This document shows positions 5,886 to 14,000 of a stretch of DNA of 19,871 nucleotides, piece after piece (the stretch's first letter is position 1; each line of letters opens with the position of its first letter). The notes under the pieces are model-generated. The model searched no databases, was not told the origin of the DNA, and worked only from the letters and a program-made list of their open reading frames with translations. This stretch comes from Lachnospiraceae bacterium UBA3863 (GTDB lineage Bacteria > Bacillota > Clostridia > Lachnospirales > Lachnospiraceae). A program made the position numbers and the translations under genes. The stretch lies in contig DGGX01000027.1 of NCBI GenBank assembly GCA_002392385.1, positions 1 through 19,871 of the forward strand. Direction: 5' to 3'.

Positions 5886-8201
5886 TTAGCGTTTGAGGAG
5901 GCCCGCCTCGGAGGCCGCCTTGTAGAAGACCGCGATCGGGATGAAGCTCTGGGCGAATCCCTTGGTGGGCTCACCCTCCAGGATGACGGAGCCTTCTTTG
6001 GTCACCTTGTGGCCGAGGGCAGAGCTCTGGCCGGCGGTGGCGTAGCGGAAGGTCATGAGACCCGCCTTCAGGTACTTGATATCCCCGCTGAGCTCGTAGG
6101 CGATGGTCATGGCCTCCAGGACCAGGGTGTTGTTGCCCAGGCGGTTGAGGCTGGGCAGCTCTTTATAGATGAAGAGGCCGTTGGGAAGCAGGCAGTTGTC
6201 CACCAGGTCGTCCGCCGCGTCCAGAAGCATCTTCTTGACCTTGTCAGAGGGGAAGACCCGGTCATAGCGCGACAGGCTGCCCATGGCCACGGCGATCATG
6301 AAGACCACGTGGATCAGGGTGTTGTCCGTGTAGGGGGAGATCCAGCTGCCGTAGGTCTCGGTCCAGTTCTGGAAATGGCCGATGATCCATTCCGCCTTCT
6401 CCAGCCACTTGGGATCCCGGGTCTCGATGTAGAGCGCCGTCAGGGACCGCAGGGCCCAGCCGGTCTCCCGGGCGTTGTTCTCACCGCTCACCTGATAGGG
6501 CGGGGTCTCCAGAAGCCTGCGGACGTTCTCGCCAATGCCCAGGGCGGTCTCCAGGGCCCGCTCATCGCCCGTGAAGTGATAGAGGTCCAGAAGGCCCTCC
6601 ACCCACTGGTGAGAGCATACCATGGTGCTGTCCAGCACATGGCGGCGGCAGTGCTCCCACTGTCCGCCCTGCAGGAGGGGATCCTTGCTGTAGTGGCAGA
6701 CGTCCACATCCATCCAGTGGCAGGCCGAGGCGATCATGTAGTCGAGGAAACGCCTTTCGCCGGTGCGCATGTAGAGCAGGGCACAGGCGTGGGGGAAATC
6801 ATATTCGTTGTTGGTCCATACGAGCTCGCCCTTGCCGCGGCCCTGGTCGGTGTAGCCGGGATCCGGGGCGTCGCCGAAATTGAGCATGCCGTAGCTCCTT
6901 GTGTGGGCGTCGCAGCGGCTGATCAGGGCGATCTCGGCCTCCGGGATCACATTCTCGGGCTTGACGAAGATGGCCGGAGCCACGCCGGCGGCCTCGAAGA
7001 CCGAGGGATCCAGCCAGGGCTTGTCGGGCATCTGGTAGATCAGGCTGCGGTTGTCGATCTCCGCCAGGGTCTCCTGGGCGTCGTGGAAGTGGAGCAGGAA
7101 CTTCTGCTCACGGCTCATGCCGGACTGCAGGACCACCTTCTCCACGTTCTCGGGCACCAGCATGACCCGGATACCCGTGCGGTCGCTCCTGACGGCCTTG
7201 GGATAGTTCTGATGGGCCTGGAAGACCGTGGCGCACACACCGCTGACGGCGTCGGTATAATCGGCAAAAAGGGTGCCGTAGAAGACCTCCGAGAAGTGCT
7301 CGTTGGCCTCGTTCATGAGATAAGCCGTGTCGATCACGTGCTCCACCGGCGAGCCGCCGCTGGCCAGGAAGGTGGTCTTATAATTGGAGATAGCGGCACA
7401 GCAGCGCACGTCACAGGCGCGGAGCTTCTCTTCCAGCTTGGGGAGCTCCTTGGTGCCGGTGGTGCTGAGGATATTCTCCGTCCCGCCGGCGTCCTGTCCG
7501 GCAGCGCCTGTCTCCGGGCACAGAGACCAGACCAGGGAGGCCGCGTGCAGAGGGCCGGAGGTGGTGTTGATCAGACGGAAGGAGACCTCTGTCCAGGGCT
7601 TGCCGGCATAGACGGTGAGACCGGCTTCAAAGCGGGGATATTCCTCCGGGATCTCCTCCGCGTTCTCGGGCAGGAGATCACCGCTGCAGCGCAGACGCGC
7701 CACAAGGGGACCCGCCTCCAGCACACGCCAGGAAGCGGTGCGGAGCCGATAGGTCTGCCCCTGTCCGTCCTTCAGGAAGGGTCCCTTCATGCTGTCCGGC
7801 CCGTAGGTCCTGCGGCCGTCAGAGAGGGACTCGATCAGGTGATCGCTGTCGGAGACGAGTTCGATATAAAGGCCGCCTTCTCCGCCGTCGACGGTCAGGA
7901 GGCCGTCCTTTTCAGAAACGGTGAGACCGCTGTAAACGGGCGCCGGACCGGCGACAGGCTCCGCGTCCAGGACCCTGGCCTTATTGGCGGGCAGGTCCGC
8001 AAGAAGACGCACGAAGAGATAACGGACACTGCCGTCCGCGTGGCGGGAGGTCACCCTGGTCTGGACGGGGATCTCACGGCCGCCGTCTGTGACGCGCAGA
8101 TGCATGCCCTCGGTATAAACGCCTGCAGGGAAAGGGATCGCGGCCGCGCAGTGTTCGGCGGGCCGGTCATAGCGGTAGAGTCTGGGGAAGTTTATTTTCA
8201 T
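5886..8201 (-). CDS. RIFT-barrel / alpha-toroid protein related to exo-rhamnogalacturonan lyases (YetA/PL26-like)
   Basis: A 771-residue protein read on the minus strand from the ATG at 8201-8199, preceded by AAGGAG at ideal spacing; the longer open frame upstream is not coding-like. The N-terminus (about 1-100) has the features of the RIFT-barrel domain of PcRGLX/YetA proteins: AIPFPAGVYTEGMHLRV, a GGREIPVQTRV strand and the HADGSVRYL motif. A beta-sandwich region (about 100-430) follows, then a helix-rich alpha/alpha toroid (about 440-771) with WTNNEYDFPHA, SHQWVEGLLDLYHFTGD and a GERRFLDYM repeat type. Relatives include fungal exo-rhamnogalacturonan lyase (PL26) and Bacillus YetA, so pectin breakdown is the best guess, but the enzyme activity is not shown. 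There is no signal peptide, so it probably acts on imported oligosaccharides. Family assignment is from motif memory. Confidence 0.75.
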   Translation of the reverse strand: MKINFPRLYRYDRPAEHCAAAIPFPAGVYTEGMHLRVTDGGREIPVQTRVTSRHADGSVRYLFVRLLADLPANKARVLDAEPVAGPAPVYSGLTVSEKDGLLTVDGGEGGLYIELVSDSDHLIESLSDGRRTYGPDSMKGPFLKDGQGQTYRLRTASWRVLEAGPLVARLRCSGDLLPENAEEIPEEYPRFEAGLTVYAGKPWTEVSFRLINTTSGPLHAASLVWSLCPETGAAGQDAGGTENILSTTGTKELPKLEEKLRACDVRCCAAISNYKTTFLASGGSPVEHVIDTAYLMNEANEHFSEVFYGTLFADYTDAVSGVCATVFQAHQNYPKAVRSDRTGIRVMLVPENVEKVVLQSGMSREQKFLLHFHDAQETLAEIDNRSLIYQMPDKPWLDPSVFEAAGVAPAIFVKPENVIPEAEIALISRCDAHTRSYGMLNFGDAPDPGYTDQGRGKGELVWTNNEYDFPHACALLYMRTGERRFLDYMIASACHWMDVDVCHYSKDPLLQGGQWEHCRRHVLDSTMVCSHQWVEGLLDLYHFTGDERALETALGIGENVRRLLETPPYQVSGENNARETGWALRSLTALYIETRDPKWLEKAEWIIGHFQNWTETYGSWISPYTDNTLIHVVFMIAVAMGSLSRYDRVFPSDKVKKMLLDAADDLVDNCLLPNGLFIYKELPSLNRLGNNTLVLEAMTIAYELSGDIKYLKAGLMTFRYATAGQSSALGHKVTKEGSVILEGEPTKGFAQSFIPIAVFYKAASEAGLLKR

Positions 8202-8282
8202 AGTGAACTCCTTGATCTGGTCCGGACCGTGCGCCCCGCCGGCAGAGAGAGCGGTCTGCAGCGTCCGATGATTGGATTCTGA

Positions 8283-8513
8283 TATCCTCAGAATAGCAGA
8301 AATTGGAGAGACTTTCCTCTCAGTTTGACGAGAGCGGCCATCTGGTACGCCCGGGACGGCGTGATCCGGGACTGCGAACCCGGCGGCATCAAGGCCGTGC
8401 GCGAGTGCGAGAACATCACCATAGAGAACTGCCGGATCGTCTGCGACAGTGTGGGCGAGATCATCCGCGAGGACCCGGTCATGGAGTGCACCGGAGAAGT
8501 GGTGGTGAGATAA
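8283..8513 (+). pseudogene. right-handed beta-helix (DUF3737-like) gene fragment
   Basis: One frame, open from after a TGA at 8280 to the TAA at 8511, reads RAAIWYARDGVIRDCEPGG and then ECENITIENCRIVCDSVGE. These are ladder-type turns of a right-handed parallel beta-helix; the RAxIWY segment resembles DUF3737 proteins. Only about 76 codons are present against several hundred in intact relatives, with no ribosome binding site before the first TTG (8325). It fills most of the 376-base space between the divergent genes at 8201 and 8578, so it is read as a relic. The exact parent family is uncertain; a pectin-active beta-helix enzyme is an alternative. Confidence 0.5.
8290..8298 (-). promoter_or_regulatory. 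candidate extended -10 for the RIFT-barrel gene
   Basis: On the minus strand TGC-TATTCT forms an extended -10, about 90 bases before the ATG at 8201. No convincing -35 is seen. It overlaps the beta-helix relic. Confidence 0.27.
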
Positions 8514-8536
8514 GTCTGTCACCGTGCCGCGCCATG

Positions 8537-8545
8537 TGCTATAGT
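8537..8545 (+). promoter_or_regulatory. extended -10 promoter of the DUF1295 gene
   Basis: TGC-TATAGT is a good extended -10, with a partial -35 CTGTCA (8516-8521) at 18 bases. It lies 32 bases before the GTG start at 8578, leaving a short leader that contains the ribosome binding site GGGAGGG (8563-8569). Confidence 0.5.
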
Positions 8546-8577
8546 AAGTTCACACAACATCAGGGAGGGCGCTTATC

Positions 8578-9372
8578 GTGAAACTGTTTCTGCTTACACT
8601 TGTGCTGGCGCTGATCTTCAGCAGCATCGGCTTTCGGAAATATATATGGTTCATTTCGATCGGCTACGGATTCTCCGTGGCGGCCATCGGCGCCGGCCTC
8701 CTGCTGGCGGGACGGGCGGCCCTGACGCCGGGGACGGTATGCGCCTGCCTGCTGCTGATCGCCTACGGCTGCCGGCTCGGCGGCTATCTGGCCCTGCGCG
8801 AATGGAAGAGCGGCAGCTATAACGAGAAGATGAAGACCGAGATCAAATCGGGCAAGGGCATGCCCTTCGGGGTCAAATGCGCCATCTGGATCAGCGCGGC
8901 CATCCTCTATGCCTGCGAGACGGCGCCCCTGACCTTCCGGCTGAGCGGACAGGCGGGGACAGACGCCTGGCTCATTGCAGGCGTCCTGATCAGTCTCGCG
9001 GGTCTTCTGATCGAGAGCATCGCGGATCTGCAGAAGAATGCTGCCAAGAAGAGAGATCCCGGCAGATTCGTCGACACGGGGCTCTACCGCCTGGTGCGCT
9101 GTCCCAATTATTTCGGCGAGATGGTGTTCTGGACGGGCGTCTTCATCGGAGGGATCCCCGCGCTTTCAGGGATCCTGCAGTGGGTCCTGGCCCTGACGGG
9201 CTACCTGGGCATCATCTACGTGATGTTCGGCGGTGCCAGGCGCCTGGAGATCCGGCAGAACAGGACCTACGGCGCGGATCCGGCCTATCAGAAATATGTG
9301 AAGACCACGCCGATCATGATCCCCTTCATCCCTCTCTACAGTGTGGAGAAGTATACCTGGCTGGTGGCCTGA
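8578..9372 (+). CDS. DUF1295 / steroid 5-alpha-reductase-like membrane protein
   Basis: A 264-residue integral membrane protein starting with GTG, chosen because GGGAGGG (8563-8569) sits at the right distance and the protein begins at once with a hydrophobic helix (KLFLLTLVLALIF). About six or seven membrane segments can be seen. The C-terminal part has the family hallmark LVRCPNYFGEMVFWTGVF (about residues 172-189) and a final YQKYVKTTPIMIPFIP segment. The motif is shared by DUF1295, 5-alpha-reductase and isoprenylcysteine methyltransferase-type proteins, where it binds a nucleotide cofactor. In bacteria the substrate is usually unknown; a lipid or sterol-like molecule is likely. It is a single-gene unit with its own promoter and a strong terminator after it. 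Confidence 0.88.
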   Translation: MKLFLLTLVLALIFSSIGFRKYIWFISIGYGFSVAAIGAGLLLAGRAALTPGTVCACLLLIAYGCRLGGYLALREWKSGSYNEKMKTEIKSGKGMPFGVKCAIWISAAILYACETAPLTFRLSGQAGTDAWLIAGVLISLAGLLIESIADLQKNAAKKRDPGRFVDTGLYRLVRCPNYFGEMVFWTGVFIGGIPALSGILQWVLALTGYLGIIYVMFGGARRLEIRQNRTYGADPAYQKYVKTTPIMIPFIPLYSVEKYTWLVA

Positions 9373-9416
9373 CGCATGGGCCGTCGGCACTATTTCGAAA
9401 AACAGACATAAAAGAA

Positions 9417-9453
9417 CGAGGCTGTCGCGCGTGCGGCAGCCTCGATTTTTCTT
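9417..9453 (+). terminator. strong rho-independent terminator
   Basis: CGAGGCTG...CAGCCTCG pairs perfectly, and the stem continues inward through T-G, C-G, G-C and C-G pairs to a four-base loop, making a 12-pair hairpin. It is followed by ATTTTTCTT. It lies 44 bases after the stop of the DUF1295 gene. Confidence 0.9.
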
Positions 9454-9607
9454 ATATGCGCCTTCTGTTTTCAGAAGGACAGGGTCTCATCAATACCCCT
9501 TTTCCTTCAGGGAAGCCATGAAGCGGAGGAGCTTCTCATTGAATTCTTCGAGAACCAGTGGCGTGCCTACCGGGAACGTCAGTCCCGAGGCATACAAGGG
9601 CGGAAAC

Positions 9608-9636
9608 TTGGCGCCGGTACATGACGGTGATATGAT
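9608..9636 (+). promoter_or_regulatory. promoter of the LacI-family regulator
   Basis: TTGGCG (9608-9613) and TATGAT (9631-9636) are separated by exactly 17 bases, a good sigma-70-type pair. Transcription would start near 9643, giving a leader of about 120 bases before the ATG at 9762. Confidence 0.5.
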
Positions 9637-9654
9637 AAATATATAGGCAATTTC

Positions 9655-9665
9655 ACGGAAACCGT
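9655..9665. promoter_or_regulatory. candidate operator, ACGG-AAA-CCGT palindrome
   Basis: A perfect short palindrome lies about 12 bases after the predicted transcription start of the LacI gene. A regulator bound here would block its own promoter, as many LacI proteins do. It is short, so chance occurrence is possible. Confidence 0.3.
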
Positions 9666-9761
9666 CCATCGATGTGCCGGAGGGGGCCGCGGGGAGAGGA
9701 GCGGCCCGGAAGAATGAGATCAATCCCGGAGCAAGGCTGTAAGTCAGAAAAGGAGCCGCAC

Positions 9762-10784
9762 ATGGACCAGATCACCAGCATCAAGGAAATAGCGCAAATA
9801 TGCGGTGTCTCGGCGAGCACAGTCTCCCGGGTCCTGAACGGAAAGAGCTATGTAAAGGAGGAGACCCGCCGGAAGGTCCTCGACGCGGTCCGAAGGACCA
9901 ACTTCCGGCCCAATCTCCTGGCCAGAAGTCTCAAACAGGGCAACGCCCGGACCATCTGCCTGATGGTCCCCAGCTATGGGAATCTGATCTTTCCGGAGAT
10001 CATGCGAGGCGTCAATTCCGTGGCTTTAGACAGGGGATATACGACCTTCTTCAGCATCACCGATGAGCGGCAGGAGACGGAGGAGGGCATCTACAACAAA
10101 ATGCGCAACCAGCAGGTGGAGGGTTTTATCATCTGCAGCGCCATCGGCGACGAGACAGCCATCTACCGCCTGTGCGAGGAGGGCGTTCCGGTGGTCCTGG
10201 TCAACCGCTTCCAGAAGGAGGATCTGGGCAGACTGGACACCATCTCCGTGGACAATTACCGGGCGGGATATGTCTCCACCCAGTACCTGCTGCGGTCCGG
10301 CAGGAAGCGCATCGCCATTGCCTGCGGCGATCCCGGCCTCTTCCTCTACAACGAGAGATACCGCGGATACAGGGATGCCCTGCGGGATGCCGGGAGGGAG
10401 ATCGATCCGCGCCTGGTCCTGCAGGAACCCCCTGAGGGTCACGACGGATACTATGACATCGTCAAAAGGATCATGCTGCAGGAAAACGCGCCGGATGCTT
10501 TTTTTGCCACGGCGGACCCCAAAGCCTTTGTGATCATGCGCGCCCTGCATGACCTCAAGCTCAGGATCCCCGGGGATGTTTCGGTGATCGGCATCGACAA
10601 CGCGGAACTGTCGGCCTACATGGAGCCGCCCCTCACCACCGTGGCCCAGCCCCTGTGCAGAATGGGACAGGAAGCCATGCAAATGCTCCTGCGGCAGATC
10701 GAGTATAAGAGGGAGAAGGGAACGCTGCCGCCGCCCGAGACGATCACTCTGCCCTTTGACCTGCTGGTGCGGCAGAGCACATGA
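9762..10784 (+). CDS. LacI-family transcriptional regulator
   Basis: A 340-residue repressor-type regulator. The start ATG at 9762 is chosen over an upstream one because AAGGAG (9750-9755) precedes it and the protein then begins in the normal way. The helix-turn-helix is IKEIAQICGVSASTVSRVLN (about 6-25), followed by the hinge and NFRPNLLARSL. The remainder is the periplasmic-binding-protein-like effector domain, ending with VSVIGIDNAELSAYMEPPLT and the TTVAQPLCRMGQEAMQMLL segment that is standard for the family. The effector is probably a sugar. The nearest intact sugar enzymes are the RIFT-barrel protein upstream and the GH13 amylase downstream, neither adjacent, so its target is unclear. 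A promoter and palindrome upstream suggest autoregulation. The gene is complete, unlike the LacI relic at 306-598, and not the source of it. Confidence 0.95.
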   Translation: MDQITSIKEIAQICGVSASTVSRVLNGKSYVKEETRRKVLDAVRRTNFRPNLLARSLKQGNARTICLMVPSYGNLIFPEIMRGVNSVALDRGYTTFFSITDERQETEEGIYNKMRNQQVEGFIICSAIGDETAIYRLCEEGVPVVLVNRFQKEDLGRLDTISVDNYRAGYVSTQYLLRSGRKRIAIACGDPGLFLYNERYRGYRDALRDAGREIDPRLVLQEPPEGHDGYYDIVKRIMLQENAPDAFFATADPKAFVIMRALHDLKLRIPGDVSVIGIDNAELSAYMEPPLTTVAQPLCRMGQEAMQMLLRQIEYKREKGTLPPPETITLPFDLLVRQST

Positions 10785-10823
10785 GCAGGCGCCAGGGCCT
10801 ATGCCTCACTGTGAGCCTGCTCA
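10782..10823 (+). terminator. inverted repeat after the LacI gene
   Basis: TGAGCAGGC (10782-10790, overlapping the stop codon) pairs perfectly with GCCTGCTCA (10815-10823) around a 24-base loop. No T-run follows, so it is a weak or factor-dependent terminator at best. Confidence 0.3.
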
Positions 10824-10881
10824 CGCAGGTTTCGGCCATTGGACCGCAACCTGTCACCACTTTGTGATATAGGAGTTAAGA

Positions 10882-10980
10882 GATGCCGGCGCGGTCTCCA
10901 TGTTCTGCAGCGACCTGGTCCGCTACACCACCGGCAACTACATCGATGTGGACGGAGGGTTTCATATCCGGAGGCTGTAA
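10882..10980 (+). pseudogene. 3' end of a short-chain dehydrogenase (SDR) gene
   Basis: About 32 codons read DAGAVSMFCSDLVRYTTGN and then YIDVDGGFHIRRL, with TAA at 10978-10980. The segment (A-x-x-F-x-S-D-x-x-x-Y-x-T-G-x-x-I-x-V-D-G-G) is the standard C-terminal signature of classical SDR oxidoreductases. The Rossmann nucleotide-binding half and the YxxxK catalytic site are missing, and there is no start. It sits directly before the ribosome binding site of the TIR protein. A candidate extended -10, TGA-TATAGG (10865-10873), lies just upstream and might serve the TIR gene. Confidence 0.75.
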
Positions 10981-11008
10981 GCTCCGGTAAGATGTCAGGA
11001 GGGGAAAC

Positions 11009-14000
11009 ATGGGATTGCACTACAATGCGTTCATTTCCTATCGGCATAATGAGAGAGACAGCCTGGCGGCGGGAACGATCCAGAGAGAGCTGGAGAGGTT
11101 CAGAATCCCTGCGGAGATCCGCAGAAGGACGGGAATCAACAGGATCGACCGCATTTTCCGGGACAAAGAGGAACTGACCATTACCAGTGATCTTGGGGAG
11201 AATATCCGGCAGGCACTGGCAGAGTCGGACCATCTTATTGTGATCTGTTCTCCGGAGCTGAAAGAGTCACGCTGGTGCATGCTGGAGATAGAGACCTTTC
11301 TCTCTATGCGAGGCAGAGACCGGATCCTGACCGTGGTGACGGAAGGAGAGCCCGAAGAGGTCATACCGGAGGTCCTGCAGCAGCAGGTGGGGTATGTGGC
11401 GCAGGAGGACGGCTCAGAGACAGAGGTAATCCGGAAGATCGAGCCGCTGGCCTGCGATTACCGACAGGCTGTCAGGGACAAAAGGGCCATGCGCAGGGCG
11501 AACAGGGAGGAACTGCCCCGGTTGGCGGCGGCTCTTCTGGGGTGTGCCTATGATGAGCTGGTCCGACGGCAGCAGCAGTACAGAATGCGTCGGCTTGGAA
11601 TGATCGCGGGAACGGCCGCCGTCCTGATGAGCGGCGCGATCTCCTATCTGCTCTGGTCCAGGGCGGCAATTCGTGATCAGTATCGTCAGACCCTGCGGAG
11701 TCAGGCGGTCAATCTGGCAGGGCAGTCGGAAGCGCTTCTGGAGGCGGATGACCGCGTGCGTGCCTTGCAGCTGGCGCTGGCGGCTCTGCCGGACGAGGCA
11801 GTCCCGGAGAGGCCGGTGACCCAGGAGGCCCTGGGGGCGCTTACAGACGCCCTGAGGGCCTATGAGGTCTCTGACAGAGCTGTGAGTACCTGGCTCTATT
11901 CAGCCCGCAACGAGATCCGGTCCATGGCCCTGAGTGAGGGCGGTCGATATCTGCTGGCGCTGGATGAGATGTGGGGCCTTACGGTCTATGACACTGAGAG
12001 TCGGGAGCAGCTGGAAGTCTGGAAGATCGGCGGAGGAGAAGACGTGCCGGATTTTCTCCCCGTTGGGGAGACGGATGCGGTCGTATGGCAGGGAAATTCC
12101 CTTTTCTCCATGGACTATGTCCGTGGAGAGCAGAACTGGGCGTGGACACTGGGCAGTGCCGGGATCCATGTGCTGCCTTTAGACGGGGGAAGGAGTCTGC
12201 TGGCGGAGAACAGGCATACACTGCTGATCATGGATGCCGCTACGGGAGATATTCTTGACGAATATGAACAGAGCGAAGAGGAGGCGGAGACAGGCTGGCT
12301 CGACGGGGACCGGGGCATGGCGGTCTCTCCTTCGGGGAACAGGGTTGCGGTAATGCAGCGGGCATATCTGGATGAATCCCAGGAGACGGAGAGCACACTG
12401 GCTGCGGCGGCAGGCATGCGCGTCGCCGTGTGGGACAGACAGGCCGGAACGATGCAGTTCATAGAGGATGTTTCGCTTGCCTATGGTGAGAAGCTGGCTT
12501 TCTTCGGCGAGGATCATCTTGTGATCTGCGCCAGAAATGACGCGCATGTCTCCGGGGAGAGCCTGGAGCAGCGGGAGACGGTCACGTTGACAGAGGACCC
12601 GCTGCAGATCTTCTGCGCCTCATTTGAGGACGGGGTCTGGCGCGGAACCTTCCGGGCCGGGCTTTCTTATACGCAGGAACCGGTGAAGATTCTGCTGGAG
12701 GAGGTGCCGGCCCCGCAGGCATATACGGAAGATCGGGCAGAGCCGGCCGGCGGGGACCGCCGCGCAATGGCGGTGGTCTGTGGAGATGCCCTGCTGGTCC
12801 TGGACCCGGCGGAAGGGCATATCTTCTGTGACCGCCGGATCAACGGAAACACTGTCCGGATCGTTTCTGCTCAGGTACACTGCCTGCGTCTGCTCACCAG
12901 AGAAGGGGCGGCCGTCGAAGTCAGCTATGCACCGCCCGGTGTCACTCGTGAAAAGGTGTATGCGGGAGGGATCAGCGACGCGGTACTGCCGCCCGGAGCC
13001 GGCACCTGGGGGAGCGGTACAGAGATCTATGTGCTCAGAAACGGGGAAATCTGTTATTATAGTCCTCAGACCAACCCGCACTACAGGCGATATGCCGACC
13101 GCAGCGGCAGTGCGGCCGCAGGGGTCCGAAGCAGCGCTGTATCCGGAGATCATCTGGCGATCCTGCTGCAGGACGCGTCGGTGCTTCTGGCAGACACGAG
13201 GAGCGGGCAGACACGGATGGTGCGTCTGGAGGGAAAAGGGGACGAGTGGCTGATGGCCGGAGATTCGGCGCAGCAGGATTCTTTCCTCCTGATCCGCAAC
13301 GAAAGCGGCAATGGAGAGTATCATTTCTATACGCTGACGAGGGACGCTATTCTGACAGAGACAGCCCGCACAGCCGGTGCCGGGCTCGGAGACAGCGGAT
13401 TCTCCCTGTCCGCGGGGTTCTTTCTGCAGGCCGGCCATGCCTTTTCCGTGTCAGCGGGAGGAACCTGGATGGCTGCCCAGGATGACGGACATTCTCTGCT
13501 GGTTCTCAGGGACGGAAAACTACATAGATATCCGTTGGAGGAACTGCCCGAAGAATATTCCCTCATCCGGGCATACCGCCAGGATCTGATCCGCTTCGGG
13601 ACACTGAATCTTCCGTCTCCGGTCTGGGCAGACCACAGCGGCATCAGGCTCCTGTTTACTGCCTGCAGCGCCGGGACCGGCGAGAACCGGACATTTCTGG
13701 CGGAGCCCGAGACCGGCCGTGTGATTGCTTTGGAGGATACGCCCAGAGAAGGCCTGGTCTGCGCCGCCTGGAACGAGGATGACAGCCGGGTGGCGGTGAC
13801 GGGGGATTTTGTCATCGAGATCTTTGATGCAGAGGGCCGTCTGCAGGCGAGGATTCCCCACAGCGGCAGGCAGGTCATCAGCCTGCACTGGCTCGGAGAG
13901 AGTCTGTGGGTCATCTATAAGGATCATGCGGCTGTTTCCTACACGGCGGAGGGGAGGATCGTGAATGAAACAGCCCTGCTGTATGAGGATGACCTGACCG

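Larger units (their letters stand above)
9490..9669 (-). pseudogene. possible 3' end of an unidentified minus-strand gene
   Basis: The minus strand reads up to 59 codons ending GTPLVLEEFNEKLLRFMA and SLKEKGY, then TGA. The last 40 residues look like a natural amphipathic C-terminus rather than random sequence. Upstream the frame runs into the promoter and operator of the LacI gene, where the text is no longer protein-like, and there is no ribosome binding site at the first ATG (9669). I do not recognise the family. It is probably a gene relic. Confidence 0.35.

Noticed and set aside
5748..8282. 844-codon plus-strand open frame opposite the RIFT-barrel gene
   Set aside because: Its sequence is rich in G, A, V, L, D and H in the way expected of the complement of GC-rich coding DNA. 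It has no ribosome binding site or recognisable motif, while the minus strand encodes a clear protein.
12620..13438. Minus-strand open frame inside the TIR-propeller gene
   Set aside because: Shadow frame; the plus strand is continuous coding sequence through the whole region.
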